64,000 nucleotides of DNA from Chitinophaga alhagiae (GTDB lineage: Bacteria; Bacteroidota; Bacteroidia; Chitinophagales; Chitinophagaceae). The DNA lies in assembly GCF_003568665.1 (NCBI RefSeq), contig NZ_QXMH01000001.1, forward strand, positions 2,232,001-2,296,000, written 5' to 3'. Below are positions 8,147 to 16,086 of this stretch, piece by piece; the first letter of the stretch is position 1; the number at the start of each line of letters is the position of its first letter. The notes under the pieces were generated by a model. That model was not told the origin of the DNA. It made no database searches and worked only from the letters and a program-made list of their open reading frames with translations. The position numbers were made by a program, and so were the translations under genes.

Positions 8147-9613
8147 CTATTCAAATACCTGGTTGGCCAGCGTGGGCCATATGATGGGCAGGCTTATTCT
8201 GGGGCCGCGGCAAAGGTAAAGGCCAATGTTGTTTTCTTCATCAATGGCATATGGATGACGGATGGTTTTAACAAGCTGTGCCTGTTCGTACACTTTATCC
8301 ACCACTTCTTTACTATTGCCGATACTGATGGCAATACGCCCGCTTTTACGGCCCGGTCCCCACAGCCAGAAACTGCCATGGCGGCACAGCGGCTCTTTAC
8401 CGCCCAGTATTTTAATGGCGCCGGCCTCCCCGTAATTACTTGCCCACAATACGCATTCCGCCTGCTCTTTCGCAGAAAGCGACGCGTACAGGCTGTCTAC
8501 CAGCCGTACCTGCTCTTCCCATCCAAACATGTCAGCATAATCGCTGGTGAGCTGGTAGCGGCCCTCCGCATCGGGCTGCAGCTGTTTGTATTCCACAAAA
8601 GTTTTTACGGGCAATATGGGAATAGCGTCTGGCACAAACGGCATCACGGGCAGCAGCAAAAATGCCGCCACGCCGTAGTTCCAGGCGGGGCGCCGCGCCA
8701 GCCACTGCTCTACCTGTACGGCACCGGCGGCAAACAGTACAGGATAAGCCGCAAAAAAATAATATCCCTTGCTGTTGAGGAGCCACAGCATAAAAAAGAT
8801 GAACAGCACCGCTACCGCTACGCTTCTGTACTTACGCAGCTGTTGGTGGAAGAACAAGGCAAAGAGCCCCACCAGGCTCAGCAGCAGTGTAAATGGAAGC
8901 CGCAGCTGGTCACGGGCAAAGGTATTGGGAGCAGACAGCTCGTCCAGCCGCTTCACGTGCAGGACCAGCGGAAAGTTGTGCTGCCATTGCCAGATGAAAT
9001 TGGGTAGCACTATCAGTAATGCCAGCGCGCCTGCCAGGTACAGCCATTTGTTTTTGAAGGTGTTGCCCTGCCGGTGAAACAGCAGGCCTGTGAGCGCTCC
9101 CCCCACCCAAAGCAGCATGGTGTATTTGTTCATCACCCCCAGGCCCGCGGTAAGGCCCAGCAGCACCAGGTAACGCGGCTCCCCGGTGTTGATATAGCGG
9201 ATAAGGAAAAAGAAACCCAGCGTCCAGAAAAACTGGTCAAAAGCCACCGGCTGAAATAGCAGGTGGTTGCGGTAATACGGCAGAAAGGCCAATATGCTGA
9301 TACCGGCTATCAGCACCGCCATTTTTTTTCCGCCCATTTCCATGGCCATGCGGCAGCATAACCAGAGTATGCCCAGCCCGGCCAGCGTGGCAAATATGCG
9401 CATGCCGGAAAGGTCATAACCAAATAGCAGGTGGGAAAGCCGCCCCGCAAACGCAATAAAAGGCGGAAACTCCATGTAGCCGGTGGCCAGGTGCTCCCCC
9501 GCGGAGAGGTGCAGCAGCTCATCCCGGTGAAAGCCGTAGTTGGCGTTACCAACCAGGTGTACGGCCAGTTTTACCAGCAGCAGGGGTATAATAACAGGCA
9601 GATATTTTTTCAA
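8147..9613 (-). CDS. PMT/ArnT-like membrane glycosyltransferase (GT39/GT83 type)
   Basis: Integral membrane enzyme predicted to transfer a sugar from a lipid-linked donor to an envelope acceptor; donor and acceptor are unknown. The 488-residue product shows the PMT_2 N-terminus with the conserved acidic loop (NYGFHRDELLHLSAGEHL, residues 25-42), a second loop motif MEFPPF near residue 47, and about 10-12 membrane helices followed by a soluble C-terminal part. The start codon appears to be TTG at 9613 (KKYLPVIIPLLL follows), since no ATG sits at the start of the first helix. It is isolated, convergent with the LacI-type gene and divergent from an aspartyl protease. Confidence 0.85.
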   Translation of the reverse strand: MKKYLPVIIPLLLVKLAVHLVGNANYGFHRDELLHLSAGEHLATGYMEFPPFIAFAGRLSHLLFGYDLSGMRIFATLAGLGILWLCCRMAMEMGGKKMAVLIAGISILAFLPYYRNHLLFQPVAFDQFFWTLGFFFLIRYINTGEPRYLVLLGLTAGLGVMNKYTMLLWVGGALTGLLFHRQGNTFKNKWLYLAGALALLIVLPNFIWQWQHNFPLVLHVKRLDELSAPNTFARDQLRLPFTLLLSLVGLFALFFHQQLRKYRSVAVAVLFIFFMLWLLNSKGYYFFAAYPVLFAAGAVQVEQWLARRPAWNYGVAAFLLLPVMPFVPDAIPILPVKTFVEYKQLQPDAEGRYQLTSDYADMFGWEEQVRLVDSLYASLSAKEQAECVLWASNYGEAGAIKILGGKEPLCRHGSFWLWGPGRKSGRIAISIGNSKEVVDKVYEQAQLVKTIRHPYAIDEENNIGLYLCRGPRISLPIIWPTLANQVFE

Positions 9614-9673
9614 AGCAGGGGCGTGTTAAAGAACATTTACTTAAATATATAAAAAGCAGTTAATTTCACGGTC

Positions 9674-10552
9674 ATGAGCCGTTCGTTTTTTTCTTTGCTG
9701 TTGTGTTTGATGACCGTTTGCTGCTATGCGCAGCGGGAAATACCGCTGACCGTACTGCCATCGGGCCATGTGCAGGTCAAGGCTTCGGTAGACGGGGTAG
9801 AAGGTAATTTTATACTGGACACCGGCGCCGGTCTCACCGTGTTCACCAAAACTTTTTTTGACAAGCTGCGTCATGCAAAGCCGCAGGACGGCGGATATAC
9901 GGCGTTCCGCGCAACGGGGGAGCGTATTGACGTAGACCTTTATACCGTACCGGATATGGTGCTGGGCAGCCTGAAGAAAGCGCAGGAAACAGTGAGTTAC
10001 CTGGATTTTAACCTCGGCGGCCTGGATGGCATCCTTTCCCTGAAGTTGCTGGAAACGCAGCCTTTCACGATGGATTTTGACCGGCAGGTGCTTCGGTTCG
10101 AAACGCCGGCGCAGTTGGCTGCCCTGCGCAAGACAGGAACGGTGATACCGCTGCAGCTTGAGCAGTCCAGGGGCCGTGCGCTGGATATATTCGCCTGTTT
10201 TTCCGTTAACGATTCCCTTACGCTGCAGCTGGCGCTAGACAGCGGCGCGGGCAAGGATGTGTATAAATTCAACGCAAAATACATGCAGCGCCTGGGCATT
10301 GATGCTACGGACACCGTAAAGGTGAAGCGGCGCGCCAGAAAGAGCGAGATCAACCCCGATTTTGTGTCTCATACCTATTACGCGCCGGTGAAAAAACTGG
10401 CGGCTTCGGAAGGGGCCGGAATAAGCGTTACCGGCATTCCCGCACAGTTTGTGGACGGGCTTATTTATGATGGCATTATCTGGATCAACTGGATGGGGCC
10501 GAGGATCACCATCAACATACCGGCGGCGGAAATGGTGGTGCAGCGGAAATAG
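9674..10552 (+). CDS. Secreted retropepsin-like aspartyl protease
   Basis: Probable periplasmic or surface aspartic protease. A signal peptide (SRSFFSLLLCLMTVCCYAQ) is followed by two half-domains, each with an active-site D-T/S-G: LDTGAGLTVF near residue 50 and LDSGAGKDVY near residue 188. Two such motifs in one 292-residue chain suggest an internally duplicated fold rather than a single-motif dimer. The C-terminal end (residues 260-292) has a DGLIYDGIIWINWMG segment that resembles the flap/hydrophobic part of this family. The next gene starts 26 bases downstream and may be co-transcribed. Confidence 0.82.
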   Translation: MSRSFFSLLLCLMTVCCYAQREIPLTVLPSGHVQVKASVDGVEGNFILDTGAGLTVFTKTFFDKLRHAKPQDGGYTAFRATGERIDVDLYTVPDMVLGSLKKAQETVSYLDFNLGGLDGILSLKLLETQPFTMDFDRQVLRFETPAQLAALRKTGTVIPLQLEQSRGRALDIFACFSVNDSLTLQLALDSGAGKDVYKFNAKYMQRLGIDATDTVKVKRRARKSEINPDFVSHTYYAPVKKLAASEGAGISVTGIPAQFVDGLIYDGIIWINWMGPRITINIPAAEMVVQRK

Positions 10553-10578
10553 CGTGAAATCACAGCTAATATATACCT

Positions 10579-11310
10579 ATGTCTTTCAACTTTACGGAGC
10601 AGTACAAACACTACACCACCGCACAGTTGCTGCAAATAACGCTGCAGCCTGACGCCTACCAGCCGCAGGCGGTAGAGGCGGCCGTGCGGCTGCTGGAAGG
10701 CCGGCGGGTGTCAGATGCTGAAATAGATGAAGCCTCGGCATACGTGGAAGCAGAACGGCAGAAAAAGCAGGTGCGCAAGGAAAAAGCAGCTGCCTACAAG
10801 GAAAAGGCGAAAGACCTGCTGGAACCCATGATACAGCCAGGCGCAGCTGTCAGGCCTGATAAATGGCTGTACATTTTCCTGTTCGTGTTGGGCCTGCAAT
10901 ATGTGTGGACCCTCTATTATTCGTTGCCGGCCTTTGGCCGGTTTCTCCAGTGCGGCAATTGCCCGGGAGACGTGGTTACGTATGTTGACTACATGTTCAA
11001 ATTCGCATACATCCCCGTACTGTTTTACCTGTTGCTGAAAAGGAACCGCTGGGGCTGGATACTGGTAACGGCTGGCTGTGTGGCGGCTGTTGCTTTCAGG
11101 CTGGGGCTGGTGACCACGTTTGTCAGAACAGATACGCTTCGCTTTGCCAACCTGCCGGCGCTCGCCACGTCCGGGCTGCTTAACGTGGCCTATGTGGCTT
11201 ATTTGCTGAAGAAGCGCACCATTGCCTACTTTGGTGTAAGCGCGGTAGTGGTAAAATATACCGTCTGGTGCGTGGCCATTACGGCTTTGCTGGCCGGCAT
11301 CTTGTTGTAG
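10579..11310 (+). CDS. Hypothetical protein with charged helical N-terminus and membrane C-terminus
   Basis: Not recognised. Residues 1-90 are soluble and rich in Gln, Glu and Lys, with a likely coiled-coil stretch at about 58-78. Residues 95-243 contain about four or five membrane helices (WLYIFLFVLGLQYVW, FAYIPVLFYLLL, WILVTAGCVAAVAF, ALLAGILL). There is a possible redox or metal pair in LQCGNCPGD. It follows the aspartyl protease after 26 bases and is probably in the same transcript. Confidence 0.65.
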   Translation: MSFNFTEQYKHYTTAQLLQITLQPDAYQPQAVEAAVRLLEGRRVSDAEIDEASAYVEAERQKKQVRKEKAAAYKEKAKDLLEPMIQPGAAVRPDKWLYIFLFVLGLQYVWTLYYSLPAFGRFLQCGNCPGDVVTYVDYMFKFAYIPVLFYLLLKRNRWGWILVTAGCVAAVAFRLGLVTTFVRTDTLRFANLPALATSGLLNVAYVAYLLKKRTIAYFGVSAVVVKYTVWCVAITALLAGILL

Positions 11311-11409
11311 CGGCAGATGGGCCTCTTTTTACCGTATCACTTTTTTCTGGATGGCCCACCGGAGTAGCGCGTGATTTAATTTGCAATTGCATTTAAAAAC
11401 ATTTTCACT

Positions 11410-11640
11410 ATGAGCAAAGCAAAATTTTATCATGCAGGTTGCCCGGTATGCGTAACCGCTGAGCAGGAAATTATTTCCCTGATTGGTACAGACAATGTAG
11501 AGGTAGTACACCTTGGAGAAGACAAAAGCAGGATAGGGGAGGCGGAAAAATATGGCGTGAAGTCTGTACCCGCACTGGTGGCTCCTTCCGGCAATGTGTT
11601 GCATATCAACTACGGTGCCGGTATTAATGATCTGAAATAA
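11410..11640 (+). CDS. Small thioredoxin/glutaredoxin-like protein
   Basis: Cytoplasmic 76-residue thioredoxin-fold protein. It has the CxxC redox motif as AGCPVC (residues 10-13 for the two Cys) right after the first strand, and the cis-proline strand in KSVPALVAP near residue 56, the two hallmarks of the fold. It is shorter than a normal thioredoxin and resembles stand-alone glutaredoxin-like proteins of Bacteroidota. A single gene with a strong terminator 28 bases after the stop; partner unknown. Confidence 0.8.
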   Translation: MSKAKFYHAGCPVCVTAEQEIISLIGTDNVEVVHLGEDKSRIGEAEKYGVKSVPALVAPSGNVLHINYGAGINDLK

Positions 11641-11667
11641 GGAACGGCCTGTTGTACAGGTGAACAG

Positions 11668-11702
11668 CGGGTGTGTCAGGCTTTTGACACACCCGTTTTT
11701 TT
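11668..11702 (+). terminator. Rho-independent terminator that doubles as coding sequence
   Basis: Perfect 11-bp stem (CGGGTGTGTCA, 11668-11678, with 11685-11695) followed by seven T. It ends the thioredoxin-like gene. The same bases encode the last residues (KKTGVSKA) of the convergent MocR-type gene. Confidence 0.9.
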
Positions 11703-13139
11703 CACCACAGCCCCTATTGTCCTTATACCTTCTTCCAGCTCGGCAGGCGTAAGCGATGCATAACCCAGCCGCAGCGCATTAAGAGGCTTGCCATCAAACG
11801 CAAACCGTTCTGTGGAAATAACAGACACGCCCCTTTTCAATAATTTTTGCTGCAGCGCTTCGGTGTTGAGCGGCTGGTTGAAAGTAACCCAGTATGCAAG
11901 GCCGCCTTCGGGCTTCAGGTAGCTGGCCTGGCGGGAGAGATAGGCGCGGAGGCACTGGTCCATATGCTCGCGCCTTTCCGCATAAATGCCAAAAGCCCTT
12001 TTGGCATGGCGGTGTATGGCGCCGTCTTCCATCAGCTCCGCCACGGCCAGTTCCATGATGGTATCTCCCTGCCGGTCAATAATAGCGCGCAGTTGCGCCA
12101 GCGAGTCTACAAACGCCGCGGGCCCGGTAATATAGCCTATCCTGACAGCAGGGGCTACCAGCTTGCTCAGCGAACTGATATAGATAACGTTCTGCGCATG
12201 CTCCATGCTGGCCAGCGGCAGCATGCTTTTGGCTTCAAAGTGGAACTCGTGGTCATAATCATCTTCAATGATGGCAAAACCGTAGCGGTTAGACAGTTCG
12301 ATCAGTTTCAGCCTTCGTTCCACTTTCATGCTCACCGCGGTAGGGAACTGGTGATGCGGGGTTACGTATACGGCTTTGATGCGGCGGCTTTTGCAAAGCC
12401 TTTCCAGCGCGTCTGTTACCAGGCCCTTGTCATCTACCGGTATGGGTACCATTTTGGCGCCAGCTTTTGCAAATATCTGCCAGGCATGCAGGTAGCCGGG
12501 GCATTCCATGGCTACCGTGTCTCCGCTGGCAATGAGGGTATGTGCGGCCAGGTAGAGTGCCATCTGGCTGCCACGGGTAATGCAGATGTTGTGCGTGCCT
12601 ACGTTCATACCCCTTTTATGCGCCAGCATGGCCGCCAGCGCGGCGCGCAGCCGCTCTTCACCCTTTTCATGCCCATAACCCAGCATGCACCAGCGGGCCT
12701 TTTGCTGGAATATGCGTTTGTAGGCCCTGGACAGTTCCTCCATAGGCGCCAGCCGCACATCCGGCAGCCCGTCGTTAAAGGCGATCAGGTTGGCCATTAC
12801 AGGGCCCTGCAGCGGCTGGATAGCATAGTGGTTGAACTCGAACCGGTGGCCCGTTACCGGCGGCTGGTCTTTGAACCGCGGCAGCTCTGCCGAAACGAAA
12901 GTGCCGCTTTTGCCGGTTGTTTCCAGCCAGCCTTCGGCAATCAGCGCCTCATAAGCCAACACTACCGTTTTGCGGTTTACGCCAATGTTGGCCGCCAGTA
13001 CGCGGCTGCCGGGTAAAGGCGTACCGGGCCGCAGGCGGCCTTTTTTTATTTCGGTCACTATGCCGTCCGCTATCTGCTGATAAACCGCACGTTCGTGCCC
13101 GAAATCAATAGCAATCGTGGTGTTCCATGGTCTTAACAT
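11676..13139 (-). CDS. MocR/GabR-type regulator (GntR HTH fused to aminotransferase domain)
   Basis: Transcription factor that senses a PLP-linked amino compound. The N-terminal winged helix (about residues 10-75, with YQQIADGIVTEIKKGRLRPG and NRKTVVLAYEAL) is joined to a fold-type I aminotransferase domain from about residue 110. The PLP lysine is in ISSLSKLVAP and the aromatic/Asp region in IIEDDYDHEF. I prefer the start MLRPWNTT at 13139, typical for this family; an upstream start at 13181 adds 14 residues. The divergent aldo/keto reductase 156 bases away is the likely target gene, which could suggest vitamin B6 or amino-aldehyde metabolism, but this is inference. Confidence 0.88.
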   Translation of the reverse strand: MLRPWNTTIAIDFGHERAVYQQIADGIVTEIKKGRLRPGTPLPGSRVLAANIGVNRKTVVLAYEALIAEGWLETTGKSGTFVSAELPRFKDQPPVTGHRFEFNHYAIQPLQGPVMANLIAFNDGLPDVRLAPMEELSRAYKRIFQQKARWCMLGYGHEKGEERLRAALAAMLAHKRGMNVGTHNICITRGSQMALYLAAHTLIASGDTVAMECPGYLHAWQIFAKAGAKMVPIPVDDKGLVTDALERLCKSRRIKAVYVTPHHQFPTAVSMKVERRLKLIELSNRYGFAIIEDDYDHEFHFEAKSMLPLASMEHAQNVIYISSLSKLVAPAVRIGYITGPAAFVDSLAQLRAIIDRQGDTIMELAVAELMEDGAIHRHAKRAFGIYAERREHMDQCLRAYLSRQASYLKPEGGLAYWVTFNQPLNTEALQQKLLKRGVSVISTERFAFDGKPLNALRLGYASLTPAELEEGIRTIGAVVKKTGVSKA

Positions 13140-13295
13140 CTGGCCCATCTGTGTGGTTAAAAAACGAATTATACAGGTCATCCAAATTTACACAAAATTG
13201 TTAAGCGGTTAACGGAAGAAAGGACTACAGTAGGCCGCAATATGCCGGCTGGCTGATGTACATTTGACAGATCGTTATCTTAAAAACTACTGAAG

Positions 13296-14336
13296 ATGGA
13301 ATACAGACAATTGGGCGCATCTGGCTTGCAGGTGCCGGTATTGAGCTTTGGTACCGCCACTTTCGGGGGCGGCACTGAATTTTTCAAGGCCTGGGGCAGC
13401 ACCCAGGCAGAAGAGGCAAAACGGCTGATCGGTATTTGCATGGACGCTGGTATCAATTTTTTTGACACAGCGGATATTTATTCAGACGGGCTGGCGGAAG
13501 AAGTGTTGGGCAAGGCCATTGCAGGCCTCCAGCGGGACAAGCTCATTCTTTCCACCAAGAGCACCTTTACTTTCGGAGAAGCTCCCAACAACCAGGGTTC
13601 TTCCCGGTTTCACATCCTGCGGCAGATAGAAGGCAGCCTGAAACGGCTGGGCACGGATTATATTGACGTGTACCACATGCATGGCTTTGACGGCAATACG
13701 CCCGTGGAAGAAACGCTGCATACGCTGGAGCACCTGGTGCAGAGCGGCAAGGTGCGGTACATTGCGGCCTCCAATTTTTCCGGCTGGCACCTCATGAAAT
13801 CGCTCGGCATATCTGAAAAATACGGCTGGAGCCGTTATGTAGCGCACCAGGTGTACTATTCCCTGGCCAACAGGGAATATGAATGGGAACTCATGCCCCT
13901 GGCGCTTGACCAGCAGGTGGGCGGCATCATCTGGTCTCCGCTGGCGGCCGGACGCCTGGGCGGAAAATACCGGCGCAACCAGCCGCTCCCGCAAGAGGGG
14001 CGTGTGGCGCAAGGCGGCAGCCCCGTACCGGATATGGCCGTGAAAGAAGACGTGTTCTACAATACTATTGATACGCTGGACGAAGTTGCCAATGAAACCG
14101 GTAAAACCATAGCCCAGGTAGCACTTAACTGGTTGTTGCAGCGCCCCACGGTGTCCAGCATCATTATTGGCGCCAGAAATGAAGAACAGTTGAAGCAGAA
14201 CCTGGGCGCTGTAGGCTGGCAGCTGACGGCAGACCAGGTGAAGCGGCTGGATGCGGCCAGTGAAGTACCGCCGATCTACCCTTACTGGCACCAGCGGCAG
14301 AACCTGACACTGAACCCGCCGCCCAAATTCTATTAA
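13296..14336 (+). CDS. Aldo/keto reductase
   Basis: NAD(P)H-dependent cytoplasmic oxidoreductase of the AKR superfamily, reducing aldehydes or ketones. The 346-residue chain has the catalytic tetrad: Asp and Tyr in FFDTADIYSDG, Lys in LSTKST and His in VYHMHGF. The cofactor loop near the C-terminus reads SSIIIGARNEEQLKQNL, which binds the nucleotide 2'-phosphate region. Its closest family shape is the YdbC/YghZ-like group of general AKRs. It lies divergent from the MocR-type regulator, which probably controls it. Substrate unknown. Confidence 0.88.
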   Translation: MEYRQLGASGLQVPVLSFGTATFGGGTEFFKAWGSTQAEEAKRLIGICMDAGINFFDTADIYSDGLAEEVLGKAIAGLQRDKLILSTKSTFTFGEAPNNQGSSRFHILRQIEGSLKRLGTDYIDVYHMHGFDGNTPVEETLHTLEHLVQSGKVRYIAASNFSGWHLMKSLGISEKYGWSRYVAHQVYYSLANREYEWELMPLALDQQVGGIIWSPLAAGRLGGKYRRNQPLPQEGRVAQGGSPVPDMAVKEDVFYNTIDTLDEVANETGKTIAQVALNWLLQRPTVSSIIIGARNEEQLKQNLGAVGWQLTADQVKRLDAASEVPPIYPYWHQRQNLTLNPPPKFY

Positions 14337-14339
14337 GAC

Positions 14340-14415
14340 AACTGCGTATGCGGACGCAGCGCCGGCGGTTACAAAGGCGCTGCGCCGCTGGTAGCAGCGG
14401 CCCGCATGCGCAGTT
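14340..14415. other. Nested inverted repeats able to form a three-way junction
   Basis: An outer 14-bp stem (14340-14353 with 14402-14415, one G-T pair) encloses two perfect hairpins: 9 bp at 14355-14363/14376-14384 and 6 bp at 14385-14390/14395-14400. The whole element is 76 bases, lies 3 bases after the aldo/keto reductase stop and fills the space to the convergent HxlR gene. No T run follows, so it is not a standard terminator. A REP/BIME-like palindromic element or an RNA structure protecting the 3' end are possible readings. Confidence 0.6.
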
Positions 14416-14434
14416 TGATGCCGGATCAAACAGG

Positions 14435-14803
14435 TTACCGGCCTTTCTTATTGTAAAGTGCATGCCGGTAGGCGCCTCCCCAACTGGCCAGTTCATCGAT
14501 CAATGGCTCTACCGTTCTGCCTGCTGCTGTCAGCGCATATTCTACAGTGATGGGTTTGGTATTGATGACGGTGCGGGTGATCAATTGATTCATTTCCATG
14601 TCCTGTAATTCTTTGGACAACATCTTTGGGGCAATACCCTCTACTTCCCGCAGCAGGTCCATGAACCGCATTTTTTCATTGAGCAACAGCGTTCCCAGGA
14701 TATGGAACTTCCACTTGCCCGATAATATTTCCATGGCATCCTTTATAGCCAGTATCCTTGCCTGGCACTGAGTTGTGATATTACAAACGGGCTGCTTTTT
14801 CAT
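14435..14803 (-). CDS. HxlR-family (DUF24) transcriptional regulator
   Basis: Small winged-helix DNA-binding protein, often redox or quinone responsive. The 122-residue product matches the family length. It shows the conserved Cys region (VCNITTQCQ, residues 6-13), the helix DAMEILSGKWKFHILGTLL, the recognition helix region GIAPKMLSKELQDME and the wing with ITVEYALTAAGR. The ATG at 14803 fits the family; an upstream in-frame start at 14827 is possible. The gene lies divergent from a DsbA-like thiol oxidoreductase, and the shared promoter region has a perfect palindrome, so the regulator probably controls that gene in response to thiol stress. Confidence 0.9.
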   Translation of the reverse strand: MKKQPVCNITTQCQARILAIKDAMEILSGKWKFHILGTLLLNEKMRFMDLLREVEGIAPKMLSKELQDMEMNQLITRTVINTKPITVEYALTAAGRTVEPLIDELASWGGAYRHALYNKKGR

Positions 14804-14851
14804 TCTCTGTATTATTTCTTTACACACAGCTAAGGTACAACATTAGGTATA

Positions 14852-14867
14852 GTTACCTGAAGGTAAC
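14852..14867. promoter_or_regulatory. Probable HxlR operator
   Basis: Perfect palindrome GTTACC-TGAA-GGTAAC in the region between the divergent HxlR and DsbA-like genes. GTTACC/GGTAAC half-sites are common for this regulator family. An extra GGTA just to its left could extend the site. Confidence 0.6.
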
Positions 14868-14966
14868 CAGTTTCCACAGGGTAATGGATAGTGTTTGTAA
14901 ACTGGTTGGCAAGTAATTTTGTACCGTAATTCAGCATGATAAATAAACAAAATTGTGATCAAGGAA

Positions 14967-15899
14967 ATGGCAGACAAAACATCAAATACCAACCCGCTTT
15001 TATGTGATCCGGCAACCGGCGTTTGTGAAATACCGGTATCTCAACAGAAAGGCCTGACCGCCAGTGATCTTCAGTCAAAAGAGCAGCCGGTTAAGGTCAT
15101 TTATTTTACAGACCCGATCTGTTCTTCCTGCTGGGGCATAGAACCGCAGCTAAGAAAATTAAAGCTGGAATATGGCAATAGTATAGCAATTGAATACCGC
15201 ATGGGGGGCTTGTTGCCGGACTGGAGCTACAACAGCGGAGGCATCAGCAAACCTTCGGATGTAGCCCATCATTGGGATGAAGTAAGCGCTTACTATGATA
15301 TGCCTATTGATGGCGATGTATGGCTGGAAGATCCTTTAAATTCTTCTTATCCGCCATCTATTGCCTTCAAGGCGGCACAATTGGAGGATCAGGAAAAGGC
15401 TGTGCTGTTCTTGCGTGAAATGCGGGAAATGGTATTCCTGCACAAGAAAAATATTGCCAAATGGGAACATATTGCGGTGGCTGCCAGTAATGCAGGACTA
15501 GATGTAAACCGGTTGAAAGCCGATTTTGAAGGCAAGGCGGTTGCATTGTTTGAAGAAGATCTGCAAGTTGGCAGGGAATACGGGGTAAGGGGTTTCCCTA
15601 CCATGTTTTTTGTAAATGGTGCAGGAAATAAGGAAATGGTGTATGGGTCAAAACCATATGCTGCCTACGAAACCGCCATTTTAAAACTGCTTCCCGGAGC
15701 GGTTAAAAGCGGCTATGATAAAAACTGGGCGCCTCTTTTTTCAGTATACCATACGCTTACGGCAAAAGAATTTTCCGAACTGTCAGGAACGCCAAGAAGT
15801 GATAGTGAAAAAGTACTGGATGCTCTTGTGGCAGGCGGGCATTTGGAAAGAATAGACACCAGGAATGGCGCTATGTGGAAGGTGAAAACGCGGAGATAA
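14967..15899 (+). CDS. DsbA-family thiol oxidoreductase (FrnE/SpxH-like)
   Basis: Thioredoxin-fold protein with an alpha-helical insertion, probably cytoplasmic because there is no signal peptide. After a 45-residue leader with two Cys (LLCDPATGVCEI) comes the strand and active site IYFTDPICSSCWG, then MGGLLPDW, the helical domain and the cis-Pro strand VRGFPTMFFVNG. The family includes FrnE-type disulfide isomerases and the ClpXP adaptor SpxH. The last 60 residues resemble a small winged-helix-like extension (LTAKEFSELSG, then SEKVLDALVAGGHLERI). Start: ATG at 14967 or an in-frame GTG at 14955. The divergent HxlR regulator suggests redox-controlled expression. Confidence 0.82.
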   Translation: MADKTSNTNPLLCDPATGVCEIPVSQQKGLTASDLQSKEQPVKVIYFTDPICSSCWGIEPQLRKLKLEYGNSIAIEYRMGGLLPDWSYNSGGISKPSDVAHHWDEVSAYYDMPIDGDVWLEDPLNSSYPPSIAFKAAQLEDQEKAVLFLREMREMVFLHKKNIAKWEHIAVAASNAGLDVNRLKADFEGKAVALFEEDLQVGREYGVRGFPTMFFVNGAGNKEMVYGSKPYAAYETAILKLLPGAVKSGYDKNWAPLFSVYHTLTAKEFSELSGTPRSDSEKVLDALVAGGHLERIDTRNGAMWKVKTRR

Positions 15900-15924
15900 G
15901 AGGGGCCGGCTTCGGCTCTTTTTG
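15900..15924 (+). terminator. Probable terminator of the DsbA-like gene
   Basis: GCCG-GCTT-CGGC core hairpin (15905-15916) extended by G-T pairs and followed by a T run, directly after the stop codon. Confidence 0.6.
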
Positions 15925-16086
15925 TTCAGGGTTTCCATTATTAAGCAGGTTGAATGAGGGCAAAATTTGAGCATATTCGCCCTTGCCTTCAGATTTTGGC
16001 ATAATTCACATCAAAACTATACCGTTTCATCACATTTATTTTTCAGTGCCGTAGCAGCTGCCTAAATTCATAAAAAGGGAGGGAAA

